NCBI GenBank assembly: GCA_019187405.1 | Contig: JABAQZ010000020.1 | Location: 104,865 to 145,961, forward strand | DNA length: 41,097 nucleotides | Source of the DNA: Ignavibacteria bacterium | Lineage (GTDB): Bacteria > Bacteroidota > Ignavibacteria > Tepidaquicellales > Tepidaquicellaceae | Direction: 5' to 3' | Shown: piece after piece, positions 17,968-28,200 of the stretch | How the letters are laid out: each line of letters begins with the position of its first letter | Numbering within the stretch: position 1 is the stretch's first letter | Program-made: the position numbers and the translations under genes | Notes under the pieces: model-generated | What the model saw: the letters and a program-made list of their open reading frames with translations, nothing else | What the model was told of the DNA's origin: nothing | Database searches by the model: none

Positions 17968-19296
17968 ATGGCTTCAATGAAAACTTTAACCTGTTTAATA
18001 ATTTTATTTTTTTATGTATTCATGTATTCAACTGATGCTGAAGCGCAGAAAGTAAAAGAAATCACAGGTATAGATGAAGCAATTTCACTTGCATTGGAAA
18101 ATAATTCCGCGCTTAAGGAAGCAAAGTATGACAAACTGAAAGCCGACGAAAAAGTATCAGAGGTTTACAGCGAAAATCTCATACCCAATCTAACTTTGAA
18201 TTCAAGATACAGCAGGACATTTCAGAAGCAGGTGTTTGACATTTTCGGAGAGAAGTATGAAGTTGGATCTGATAATTCGATAACAAATACATTAGATATG
18301 ACATTAGCGCTTCCGGTTCTTGGAACGCCCGTAATGAATGGAATAAGAATTGCCGAATTTTATTCGAAGTATCAGTCTGAAAATATACTTTCGGTTAAGG
18401 CGGACATAAAAAATAATGTAAAGAAAGCATACTACGGAGTTTTACTTGCCAGAGCAGTTGTGGAGGTTAACAAGATGACATTAGAAAATACCAAAGCAAA
18501 TTATGATGTTGTAAATGCAAGATATAGAAGCGGAGTTGCAACGGAATTTGATTTTCTCAGGGCAAAAGTGAAAATGGACAACGTAAAGCCTTTGCTTTCG
18601 CAATCTGAAAGGAATCTCGAAATAAGCAAGAAGATGCTTTCGAATGCGATAGGATTTAAGGATGTAGAAAGCATTGAAGTGAAAGGGGAGCTTGAATACG
18701 ACAGTACAGAGGTTTGGGAGGACATTAATACAATGATAAAGAAAATTTCTGAACAGAACGTAGCAGTTAGGCAGATGAAACTGAACAGAGAAATCAATAA
18801 AGAACTTGTCAGTGTGGATAAATCTGATTATCTGCCGAAGTTGTATGTATTTGGTCAATATGCTCTTTCATCAAATGAAAACGATTCGAGGTCTGTCTCT
18901 TCTTACAGATTTTTTAATACTTCTTATGCCGGACTTGGACTTACATGGGAGTTGAATTTATTCAGAAAACAATATAAAGTAAATCAGTCAGAACTTGAAT
19001 TAAAGAAAAATGATGAACAGATAGTAGACCTCATGCAAAAGCTGAAATTGTTATCAGAAAGTGCAATAATCGCGCTCAATGATGCAAAAGAAAGAATAAT
19101 ATCGCAAAAGATGACAGTCGAGCTTGCAGAGCGAGGACTTGAACTTGCAAATGCGAGTTACCGAGCCGGAACTTTAAATCAGATAGATGTTCAGGATTCG
19201 GAACTGTCACTATATAATTCTAGATTAAGCTTTTATCAGGCTGTTTATGATTATCAGGTCGCAAAAGCGGAACTAGAAAAATTACTTGAAAAATAG
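17968..19296 (+). CDS. TolC-family outer membrane efflux channel
   Basis: The outer membrane channel of a tripartite pump, 442 residues. A signal peptide (MKTLTCLIILFFYVFMYSTDAEAQ) is cleaved near AEAQ, then two repeats of long helices with EAISLALENNSALKEA near the N-terminus, the usual outer membrane efflux protein opening. The second repeat contains ASYRAGTLNQIDVQDSELSL, a standard motif. ATG 17977 would give a tidier signal peptide than 17968. It is followed closely by the adaptor gene; the stop falls between two candidate starts of that gene. Confidence 0.92.
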   Translation: MASMKTLTCLIILFFYVFMYSTDAEAQKVKEITGIDEAISLALENNSALKEAKYDKLKADEKVSEVYSENLIPNLTLNSRYSRTFQKQVFDIFGEKYEVGSDNSITNTLDMTLALPVLGTPVMNGIRIAEFYSKYQSENILSVKADIKNNVKKAYYGVLLARAVVEVNKMTLENTKANYDVVNARYRSGVATEFDFLRAKVKMDNVKPLLSQSERNLEISKKMLSNAIGFKDVESIEVKGELEYDSTEVWEDINTMIKKISEQNVAVRQMKLNREINKELVSVDKSDYLPKLYVFGQYALSSNENDSRSVSSYRFFNTSYAGLGLTWELNLFRKQYKVNQSELELKKNDEQIVDLMQKLKLLSESAIIALNDAKERIISQKMTVELAERGLELANASYRAGTLNQIDVQDSELSLYNSRLSFYQAVYDYQVAKAELEKLLEK

Positions 19297-19321
19297 AGCA
19301 AACTATAATTACATAATAACA

Positions 19322-20359
19322 ATGAAGAAAATTTTTTATTCGTTTTTTCTTTTGCCTGTAATCGCATTAATATTAAGCTCGTGCGAAAAGGAAGGAGAAA
19401 CTAAGATCGAGAATGAAAAAAAACTGCAGGCGATAAAGATAAGAGAATTGGAGACCGAAGATTTTATTGAAACATATAATGTAGTCGGCATAGTGAAGCC
19501 TTATCAGACGGCAAAGGTTTCTTCCGAAGAAGGCGGATTGATAACTTATCAGCCATTTGATAAAGGCAGCAAAGTATATAAAGGACAGACGGTAGTGAGA
19601 TTAAGAAAAGATCAGGACTTTGCAACTTATGATCAAGCTGAAACTCAATATGAACTTGCAAAAAGTAATTTTGAAAGACTTCAAAAACTCTACAGTGAAA
19701 ATGTTGCTACCGAGCAGGATTTTACAAATGCAAAATTCCAACTTGAGCTTGCCGAAAAAAGTCTTGAAGTACTTGAAACAAGGATTGAAAAGTCGTATAT
19801 CCTCTCTCCCATAAGCGGTATTGTCGATCAAAAATACATGAGCAAAGGAGAAGTTTGCGGTCCGGGTACACCAATTTTAAATATTGTAGATGTCTCCAAA
19901 GTAAAGATCAGCGCCGGGATACCGGAATCATATATAGGCGAAGTAAATAAAGGCATCAATGTTAAAATCAAGTTTGATGTTTATCCCGATGAGGAGTTTG
20001 ATGCAACTGTCAATTATGTTTCTCCGACATTAAGTCCCGTAAACAGAACTTTTGAAATAGAACTTGTTCTTAATAACACCGGCGGTAAATTTAAACCGGA
20101 GATGAGTGCAAATATTCAAATTACAAAATCCGTTATAAACGACGCAATTGTACTTCCGCAGGATTTGATTATTGATTATGGGAATGAAAAATTTGTGTTT
20201 GTTCTCGAAAATGACATAGCCAGGAAGAGGATAATTAGTTTAGGAGGAAGAAACAACAATGAAATTTTAATTACTTCCGGATTATCCAAAGGAGATAAAC
20301 TTATATATGAAGGTTATCAATCAGTAAATGACAGCGATAAAGTAATTGTTATAAATTAA
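19322..20359 (+). CDS. RND efflux periplasmic adaptor (membrane fusion protein), lipoprotein
   Basis: The adaptor bridging the RND pump and the TolC channel. From ATG 19322 it has a lipoprotein signal (KKIFYSFFLLPVIALILSS) with lipidated Cys21. Then come a lipoyl/barrel-sandwich half (KPYQTAKVSSEEGG), a helical hairpin (~residues 95-150, LAKSNFERLQKLYSENVATE), the second half (YILSPISGIVDQKYMSKGE) and a beta-barrel domain with VSPTLSPVNRTFEIEL. The upstream in-frame TTG (19286) would bury the signal peptide, so it was not used. The length of 345 residues is normal. Confidence 0.92.
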   Translation: MKKIFYSFFLLPVIALILSSCEKEGETKIENEKKLQAIKIRELETEDFIETYNVVGIVKPYQTAKVSSEEGGLITYQPFDKGSKVYKGQTVVRLRKDQDFATYDQAETQYELAKSNFERLQKLYSENVATEQDFTNAKFQLELAEKSLEVLETRIEKSYILSPISGIVDQKYMSKGEVCGPGTPILNIVDVSKVKISAGIPESYIGEVNKGINVKIKFDVYPDEEFDATVNYVSPTLSPVNRTFEIELVLNNTGGKFKPEMSANIQITKSVINDAIVLPQDLIIDYGNEKFVFVLENDIARKRIISLGGRNNNEILITSGLSKGDKLIYEGYQSVNDSDKVIVIN

Positions 20360-20372
20360 TTCTGAGATTGAA

Positions 20373-23300
20373 ATGAATATATCAAAATTAGCAGTCAACA
20401 ACAAAGTTACGGTTTACATACTGATGCTGCTTATCTTTTTTCTTGGGGTATTGTCTTATTCAACGATTCCCAAAGAAGCTGCGCCTTCAATAACGATTCC
20501 CAATATTTTCGTATCTACGCTTTATTTCGGAGTTTCACCTAAAGACATAGAGAATCTTGTAACACAGGAAATAGAAAAGGAAGTAAAAGGTATCAAAGAC
20601 GTTAAAAAGATAACTTCATCTTCACAGGAAAGTTTTTCGATAGTAAATATTGAATTTAATCCGGATGTAAAGATAGAAGAAGCGCTTCAGAGAGTAAGAG
20701 ATAAAGTTGCCATTGCCAAGACCAAAATGCCTTCTGATATTGAAGAGCCAACTGTTACAGAAATCAATTTATCCGAAATGCCTTTTCTATATTTAAATCT
20801 TTCCGGCAATCTTGGATTGGGAGGATTAAAAGACATTGCCGATAAATTAAGCGATGAAATAGAAGCAATACCCGGAGTCTTAAGCGCTGATGTAATAGGT
20901 GGTTTGGAAAGAGAAGTAAAGGTAAATGTTGACGCCAACAGACTTAAGTATTACAATCTTTCTTTCAATGATATAATTGGCAAAATAAATGCGGAGAATC
21001 AAAATATTCCCGGAGGCGCAGTGGATGTAGGTTCTCAGAATTATTTAATAAGAGTCCCCGGGCAATATGAAGATCCTGAACTCATCCGAGACATTGTCAT
21101 TAAAGCCGACCAAGAAAAGCCAATTTACATCAGAGATGTGGCGCAGGTGATATACGGTTACAAGGAGAGAACTACAATGGCAAGAGAAAACGGCAATGAA
21201 GCAGTAACGCTTGTCATTAAAAAAAGAAGCGGAGAAAACATCATAAATATTTCCGATGAAATAAAAGAGCTTGTTAAAGAAAAAGAACCCAATTTCCCGC
21301 CTGGAGTCATAGTAAGTTTTACGGGTGATGAATCAAAATCAATAAAAAATACAGTTCATGAACTTGAAAATGGCATCATTACGGGATTCCTGCTTGTATG
21401 TATGATTTTGCTTGCTTCAATGGGTTTGAAAAATGCTTTTCTTGTCGCTACCTCGATTCCTTTTTCATTTATGATATCGTTTATTGTTCTGAGTTCATTT
21501 GGAGTTACGATGAATATTGTTGTATTATTTTCTCTGATTCTTGTACTTGGGATAATAGTTGATGATGCTATAGTAGTTACCGAAAACATATACCGACTGC
21601 AGGAAACTGAGGGTTACTCACCTCATGATGCTGCTCTCGAAGGACCAAGGGAGGTGCAGGTACCGGTAATCATAGCAACATTTACAATTATTTCTTCATT
21701 TGCGCCATTGCTATTTTTTCCGGGAATTGTCGGTGAGTTCATGAAATATCTGCCGATAACGCTGATTGTCTGCCTTTTCTCATCGCTGTTTGTTGCGCTG
21801 GTAATAAACCCAGTACTTTCAGCTAAGTTTATAAATTATAAGAAAGACAGAGAAAAGCATGAAAGAAAAAATAAATGGTATAACTTCATAACAAAATTTC
21901 ATTTATGGTTTGATAATCTTTTTGCAAGGATAGTAAAAAAATACGAGAAGTCTCTGAGATTTGCAATGAGGCATAAGAAGCTTACTATACTCGGGACAAT
22001 TGGCATGCTGATTTTTGTATTCTTCATATACGGCGCTTTCAATAACGGGATAGAATTTTTTCCTGAAGTAGAACCACAGCAAGCATATATATATGTAAAC
22101 ATGCCTGTTGGCACTAATTTGGAAAAATCAAATGAAGTAACTACAGTTGTAGAAAAGAAACTTCCACAATTCAAAGACATCGAATACTATCTTACAAATG
22201 TCGGCGCTGAAATTGGAAGCGGTTTTGGGAGTGATGCTCCGAATCTCAATACAATAACTCTGAGTTTTTATGATAAAAAGGACAGGACGCAAAGTTCATT
22301 TAAAACGCTTGAGGAGATTAGAAATGCTGTAACAAATATTACTACAGCAGATGTAAGAATTCAAAAGCAGGAAGGCGGACCGCCGACAGGACCACCTGTA
22401 AATATTGAAATCTCCGGAGATGATTTTGTAAAGTTGGGCGCTCTTGCTGATGAAGTAAAGAAGATGATTAAAAATGTCCCCGGCATGAAAGATCTGAAAG
22501 ATGATTTTGACGAAGCAAGACCTGAAATCAAAATTATTGTTGACAGGGAAAAAGCTTCACTGTATGGATTGAACACATCTGTAATTGCATCAACTATCAG
22601 GACAGCGATAAACGGAACAGCAGCAAGTAAATACCGAGTATCCGATAAAGAATATGATATTACGGTAAGGCTTGATTCCAATCAAAGAGAAAACATTTCC
22701 ATTATTCGTGATATTTATATACCCGGAAGAGAAGGAGCAATGGTGCCTTTGACTTCAGTCGCTGAAATCGATTTTACCGGGGGCATCGGAAAAATTAACA
22801 GAAAAGATCTCAAAAGAGTAGTAACCGTAAGTGCAAATGCCGAAGGAAGACTTGGAAATGAAGTACTTAGTGATGCACAAAAAATATTAAAAGATTTTAA
22901 TCTTCCTTCAGGATATCTGATCTCATATACAGGCGAGCAGGAAAGCCAGGAAGAATCACAGACGTTTTTATCACAGGCATTTATAATATCACTTCTTCTT
23001 GTTTTCTTTTTTCTTGTAATTGAGTTTAATTCAATCATCTCGCCGATTATTATTATGTTTACCATTATTCTATCTCTTATTGGAGTGCTACTCGGATTGC
23101 TCATTACAAGAACTCCATTCGGAATAATCATGACAGGTATTGGAGTTATTTCACTCGGAGGCATTGTTGTAAGGAATGCGATTATACTGCTTGATTTTCA
23201 AATTGAACTTGAAAAAAGAGGTTTGTCGAGGGAAGAGTCTGTAATTCAATCAGGCATGATCAGACTCAGACCGGTGTTTCTAACAGCTGCGGCAACTATT

Positions 23301-23549
23301 CTGGGATTGGTACCGCTGACAACCGGAGTTGATTTTGATTGGAGAACATTTTCCTGGGTAATTGGAGGTGAGAACACTGCATTCTGGAGACCGATGGGTG
23401 TTGCAATAATTTTTGGTTTATCAGTGTCAACATTTCTTACGCTTGTAGTAGTGCCTGTAATATTTGTTTCGGTATCTAATTTCAGAGATAGAATTTCCAA
23501 AAAATTCACAAGAAAAGTACCGGATGAGTTAGCGATGCAGAGCGAATAG
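20373..23549 (+). CDS. RND-family efflux transporter (AcrB/HAE-like)
   Basis: The inner membrane proton-driven pump, 1058 residues, with two repeats of six helices and large periplasmic loops. Helix 4 carries the paired proton-relay aspartates Asp397-Asp398 (LGIIVDDAIVVTEN), as in drug-exporting members. In helix 10 the lysine that pairs with them in AcrB (Lys940, AKNAIL) is replaced by arginine (Arg934, VVRNAIILLDF). Metal-exporting CzcA pumps have a different helix 4 pattern, so an organic substrate is more likely. It is last in the TetR/TolC/adaptor/pump operon and is followed by a terminator. Confidence 0.94.
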   Translation: MNISKLAVNNKVTVYILMLLIFFLGVLSYSTIPKEAAPSITIPNIFVSTLYFGVSPKDIENLVTQEIEKEVKGIKDVKKITSSSQESFSIVNIEFNPDVKIEEALQRVRDKVAIAKTKMPSDIEEPTVTEINLSEMPFLYLNLSGNLGLGGLKDIADKLSDEIEAIPGVLSADVIGGLEREVKVNVDANRLKYYNLSFNDIIGKINAENQNIPGGAVDVGSQNYLIRVPGQYEDPELIRDIVIKADQEKPIYIRDVAQVIYGYKERTTMARENGNEAVTLVIKKRSGENIINISDEIKELVKEKEPNFPPGVIVSFTGDESKSIKNTVHELENGIITGFLLVCMILLASMGLKNAFLVATSIPFSFMISFIVLSSFGVTMNIVVLFSLILVLGIIVDDAIVVTENIYRLQETEGYSPHDAALEGPREVQVPVIIATFTIISSFAPLLFFPGIVGEFMKYLPITLIVCLFSSLFVALVINPVLSAKFINYKKDREKHERKNKWYNFITKFHLWFDNLFARIVKKYEKSLRFAMRHKKLTILGTIGMLIFVFFIYGAFNNGIEFFPEVEPQQAYIYVNMPVGTNLEKSNEVTTVVEKKLPQFKDIEYYLTNVGAEIGSGFGSDAPNLNTITLSFYDKKDRTQSSFKTLEEIRNAVTNITTADVRIQKQEGGPPTGPPVNIEISGDDFVKLGALADEVKKMIKNVPGMKDLKDDFDEARPEIKIIVDREKASLYGLNTSVIASTIRTAINGTAASKYRVSDKEYDITVRLDSNQRENISIIRDIYIPGREGAMVPLTSVAEIDFTGGIGKINRKDLKRVVTVSANAEGRLGNEVLSDAQKILKDFNLPSGYLISYTGEQESQEESQTFLSQAFIISLLLVFFFLVIEFNSIISPIIIMFTIILSLIGVLLGLLITRTPFGIIMTGIGVISLGGIVVRNAIILLDFQIELEKRGLSREESVIQSGMIRLRPVFLTAAATILGLVPLTTGVDFDWRTFSWVIGGENTAFWRPMGVAIIFGLSVSTFLTLVVVPVIFVSVSNFRDRISKKFTRKVPDELAMQSE

Positions 23550-23574
23550 ATTGAATTGAACAAAGTTTATTATT

Positions 23575-23610
23575 ACAAATAGCAGGTGAATCCTGCTATT
23601 TGTGTTTTTA
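23575..23610 (+). terminator. Rho-independent terminator after the RND operon
   Basis: A perfect 12-bp stem ACAAATAGCAGG/CCTGCTATTTGT (23575-23586 with 23592-23603) with a 5-base loop, followed by GTTTTTAAAA. Confidence 0.85.
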
Positions 23611-23661
23611 AAATATCAATAATTAAATTGAATAACCTGAATAATAGCTTTATTTTAATCC

Positions 23662-24657
23662 ATGAATAAAAAATATCTTGATCAATTATTCAATAATTCC
23701 AAATCTGAAAAGATTTTTGTTATTGGCGACATTATGCTCGATAGGTATCTTTTTGGGGATGTAAACAGAATTTCTCCAGAAGCTCCTGTACAAGTATTTG
23801 ACATAAGAAGAAGCGAATACCGTCTCGGAGGAGCGGCGAATGTCGGTCTTAACATAAAATCTTTGGGATCAGAACCTGTTTTAATCGGGGTTATTGGCAA
23901 TGACAATGAAGGAAAACTGCTTATAAATGAGCTGGAGAATCTTAATCTTAGAACAGACGGGCTGATTATTGAAGACGATAGACCCACTACCTGTAAAACA
24001 AGAGTAATCTCAGATTCCCATCATCTGCTCAGAATTGACAGTGAATCAAAAGATGAAATCAGCGAAGTATCCGAAAAAAAAATTATCTCCTATCTTGAAA
24101 AGACAAGTGATGAATCCGGAATTATCATACTTCAGGATTATAATAAAGGAGTGCTTTCAAAAAGCATTATTAAAAAAATAATTAAGTTTGCCGAAGAAAG
24201 AGGAATTAAAATACTTGTAGATCCTAAGTTTGACAATTTTTTTGAATTTGGAAACGTTTATTTATTCAAGCCAAACAGAAAAGAACTTGAAGATGCATTT
24301 GGAAGAAAGATGAAGAACAGCGAAGATTTTGAGCAGACAGCGAAAGAACTGTTGAATAAACTGAAATGTGAAAACCTAATTCTGACTCTTGGAGAAAAAG
24401 GAATGATGATACTTGAAAACAGTAACGGTGAATTAAAAATAGGTAAAATAGAAACAAAAGCGAGAAAGGTTGCGGATGTTTCAGGCGCTGGTGATACTGT
24501 GATTTCTACTATTGCGGTATGTCTTGCAGGAGGAGCAGGCATAAAAGATGCTGCCGAAATTTCAAATCATGCGGCAGGACTTGTGGTTGAAGAAGTCGGG
24601 ATTGTTCCCGTCAACAAAGAATCACTGATTGAAAATATATTAAAGGATAACATTTGA
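23662..24657 (+). CDS. rfaE1: D-glycero-beta-D-manno-heptose-7-phosphate kinase (HldE domain I / RfaE1)
   Basis: A PfkB-family kinase that phosphorylates heptose 7-phosphate at C1 in ADP-heptose synthesis for lipopolysaccharide core. The N-terminal pattern VIGDIMLDRYLFGDVNRISP, then EAPVQVF and GGAANVGLN, is specific for RfaE. The ATP-site motif is DVSGAGDT with catalytic base Asp278. The 331 residues correspond to the first half of E. coli HldE. The stop overlaps the start of the adenylyltransferase gene, so the two activities are made side by side from separate proteins. Confidence 0.95.
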   Translation: MNKKYLDQLFNNSKSEKIFVIGDIMLDRYLFGDVNRISPEAPVQVFDIRRSEYRLGGAANVGLNIKSLGSEPVLIGVIGNDNEGKLLINELENLNLRTDGLIIEDDRPTTCKTRVISDSHHLLRIDSESKDEISEVSEKKIISYLEKTSDESGIIILQDYNKGVLSKSIIKKIIKFAEERGIKILVDPKFDNFFEFGNVYLFKPNRKELEDAFGRKMKNSEDFEQTAKELLNKLKCENLILTLGEKGMMILENSNGELKIGKIETKARKVADVSGAGDTVISTIAVCLAGGAGIKDAAEISNHAAGLVVEEVGIVPVNKESLIENILKDNI

Positions 24658-25127
24658 TTACAACCAAAGAAAATTTCAGAGATATTAGAGACGGGATCAG
24701 AAAGAACAACAAGAAACTCGTATTTACCAACGGATGTTTTGACATTATTCACAGAGGTCATGTAACTTATCTGAATGAAGCAAAGAAACTTGGAGATTAT
24801 CTTGTAATTGGTTTGAACTCCGATGAATCAGTCAAAAGGCTTAAGGGAGACAGCAGACCTGTTAACAAAGAGGATGACCGGGCATTTATACTGGACAATC
24901 TGAAATCAGTTGATTATGTAATTAAGTTTGAAGAAGATACTCCTTATAATCTTATAAAAGACTTAATCCCTGATTTTCTTGTCAAAGGTGGCGACTGGAA
25001 GGAAGAAGACATTGTCGGTCATGATATCGTAAAATCAAACGGCGGGAAAGTATTTAGTCTTAATTTTGTTGACAACTATTCAACTACGGGTATATTGAAG
25101 AAAATTGATGAAGCAAATTATAAGTAA
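24654..25127 (+). CDS. rfaE2: D-glycero-beta-D-manno-heptose 1-phosphate adenylyltransferase (RfaE2)
   Basis: The cytidylyltransferase-fold enzyme that makes ADP-heptose. It corresponds to the second half of HldE. The nucleotide-binding motif is FTNGCFDIIHRGH with HxGH at residues 33-36. KGDSRPVNKEDDRAFIL, VKGGDW and DNYSTTGIL match the RfaE2 family. It starts at TTG 24654, overlapping the kinase stop by four bases (TTGA), which implies coupled translation. Confidence 0.95.
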   Translation: MITTKENFRDIRDGIRKNNKKLVFTNGCFDIIHRGHVTYLNEAKKLGDYLVIGLNSDESVKRLKGDSRPVNKEDDRAFILDNLKSVDYVIKFEEDTPYNLIKDLIPDFLVKGGDWKEEDIVGHDIVKSNGGKVFSLNFVDNYSTTGILKKIDEANYK

Positions 25128-25227
25128 TAAATTGAAACTGATTAAGGCAATAGGAACTGATTTTTTGTGCATTATCGATTTGACCGGTATAAAATTAATT
25201 TCCTGATATAATTTATAAAGTGATTTA

Positions 25228-28200
25228 ATGTCTGAGAGTGAGGATAAAATACAAGAAGAAAGTATAAGTTCAGAGAAAAATACAAATATCTCTTCTAAGA
25301 AAAGCATTCCGGGAATTATACTGAAGTGGGTTTTACGTTTATTCTTATTACTGATAATCTTAATCATAGGTTTGCTTTTATTTATACAAACCGATTTATT
25401 TAACGGACTTGCGCTTGATTTCATTTTGGAAAAGGTGAACGAATCACTTGAAAAAAAGCAATCAGTCATTCATGCCTCTTCACTTTCCGGAAATATATTC
25501 AAAGGAATTAAACTTGAAGACGGAAGCATCAAAGTAAAAGAGGATACTTTGTTAAAGTTCAGAGCAGTGGAACTGAAGTATGATATATGGTCTTTGTTTG
25601 ATAAAGAAATAAAAGTGAACAAGGTTTTGATTGAAGAACCCGAAATAAATCTGACAAATGTAAGAAATGAAAAAGACAGTCTTGAACTAAATTTGAATTA
25701 TCTTTTAAGATCAGACGAAATTGATGAAGACACAACAAAATCAGAATTTGACTGGGGGATAATTGCAGAGGAAGTTCAGATCAGGAATGGCTCTTTCAGA
25801 TTTCTCGAAAATAAAAACTCTCCACTCCCGATTAGAGAAATTAAAATGCGTAATCTCGATACATTTGATTTAAAAGAATCTGATATAACCGGACTGAATC
25901 TGAATCTTTCTGCAAAATATTTCCCTGATAATAAGGAGATTAATATTAACAGTCTGAGTTTTAATACCAACTCTAAGCTCAACGTGAAGAACTTAACATT
26001 CAAAGCGGAAATAGATGAGGATAAAAACGAAACAGTTTTGAAAAATTTTTCACTAAGCACATCCAGATCAGATTTAACGATTAATTATTTATTGATGAAA
26101 GGACTAAATCCTTTTGATAAAGTGGATTACGAAGAATTTGAAAAAAATTACACAGAGATAGAACTCGAAACCGAAAGATTTAATTTTGACGATTTATCTT
26201 ATTTCCTTCCGCAACTGAATTTTCTTGATAGTACGGTTGCACTGAAATTAAAAGCAAACGGTGAATACAGCAATCTGAATATTACAGATTTAACTCTGAA
26301 TACTCCGAATTCAAAATACAACTTTGCAGGTAATGTAAAAAATCTCGAAAAACCAGAGAAGTTATTTTTAGACGTTACTGGAACTGATTTGAAGATTGAT
26401 CCGGCGGATGCAAAATTAATATTACCTGGTTTAAGCATTCCGGATTACAGTCATGTTGGAGTTGTCAGCATCCCTTATGTAACTTTCAAAGGCGAGCCTG
26501 ACAGATTCACAACGAGATTCGATTTCAAAAGTAATGCTGGAAATGCAGATGGAGAAGCATACCTCGACTTGAAGAATACTGCTGCAAGATATAAAGGCGA
26601 TATTAGCGTTTCAAATGTAAATATAGGAAAGATCATAAAGAATAAAGAACTTGAAAGCAATATTAACGGAAGATTTAATGTTGATGCAACAGGATTTGAT
26701 TACAAGACAGCAACAGGCAGGCTGAATTACAGTCTCAAGAATACAAAGTTTTACGGACAAAACATTACATCATCGGACGGTCAGATAAATTTTAACAAAG
26801 CAAATCTGAATCTTGAATTGACTTATAATGCTGATGCAGTAAAGGCTAAGACAAAAGGCAGAGTAAACATTTCCAATCTGAATAATATATCATACGATCT
26901 AAAAGGGACTGTTTCTGGACTAAACATTTCCGGATTTACAGAAGATAATTCACAAAACAGCAATCTAAATTTTGACTTTGACATTAACGGAAGAGGGACA
27001 GAGCCGGATGCGATTGCCGGAAATTTTAGATTAAACCTGAATCCATCTACATATTCAGATTACATTATACCTGCCACACCGCTTGATGTCGAAATTGATA
27101 ACAGCGGCAACATCAGAAGTATAACGGCGAAATCTGAATTTGCGGATCTCAGCTTCAAAGGAGACTTTAACATTAATGAACTGATCAATGTGATTACGGC
27201 TAATGCGGAAAAAATCAGATATGATTTAACTTCAGTCTATTTCCCGGATTCAGCCTCTCAGACTGTTCAGACGTTTTCATCTTCATGTGATAATTTTTAT
27301 CTCGATTATGACATTAATGTAAAAAATCTTGAGCCATTATACACATTTACTGGCGGAGATACTGTCAGAGTTTACGGAAGTATCAGGGGAATTATAAGCG
27401 ACAGTTGCGGATTATTTAGCCTTACATCGGACGGGTTATTAAGAAACATAAAGCTGAATGATTCGACTTTCATTTCAGATTCTTTATTTGTGAATGTAAA
27501 TTTAAGCAATGACATAAATTCTACGGGTCCGGAAAAACTTAATCTCGATATGAAAGTATTTTCCAATAGATTGAGTATTGGAAACTTTCCTCTTGATTCC
27601 ACAAATGTTTCGGTTAACATAATCGAAGGCAATAATAACTTTGCATTGAATACAAAAAGGGATTCAACCATAAGATTTGTAACTGAAGGAATGGTAGAAG
27701 ATTCGCTCAGAGTGAAATTTGACACAATGGATATTGCAATCAGGGAACTAAGACTTATCAACAATAAAGATTTGATTGTAAAATACGGGAGTGTTGACAG
27801 CAGCAGCTGGCTTGATTTCAGAAAATTTGCTCTGAATTTCGGTAATCAGAAATTATCCCTTGCAGGTATTTATTCATTTAATGATACCAGTAACATAAAA
27901 ATATCTACAGACAATCTGAAAATTTCGACGATACAGAGATTGATAAATCCTGATGCGGATACTTCGGGGATGCTGGCAGGAAACCTAAGAAGGATTGAGA
28001 TTGATTTTAAAGGCAGTCTTGAAAATCCTAATCTTTACCTTGAAGCAAACTCTGACATTATGAAAGTTGGCAATACCAGAATAGGAAGACTTGATGCCAT
28101 ATTAAACTACAATGATGAAATGCTTAGACCTGATATTTCATTTTACAATATAAATAACACCGGTAACATAAAAGTATTCGGATTGTTCCCATTTTTTAAT

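Noticed and set aside
22715-23164. Open frame antisense to the RND pump gene.
   Set aside because: Shadow of the conserved pump sequence, without its own ribosome binding site or family motifs.
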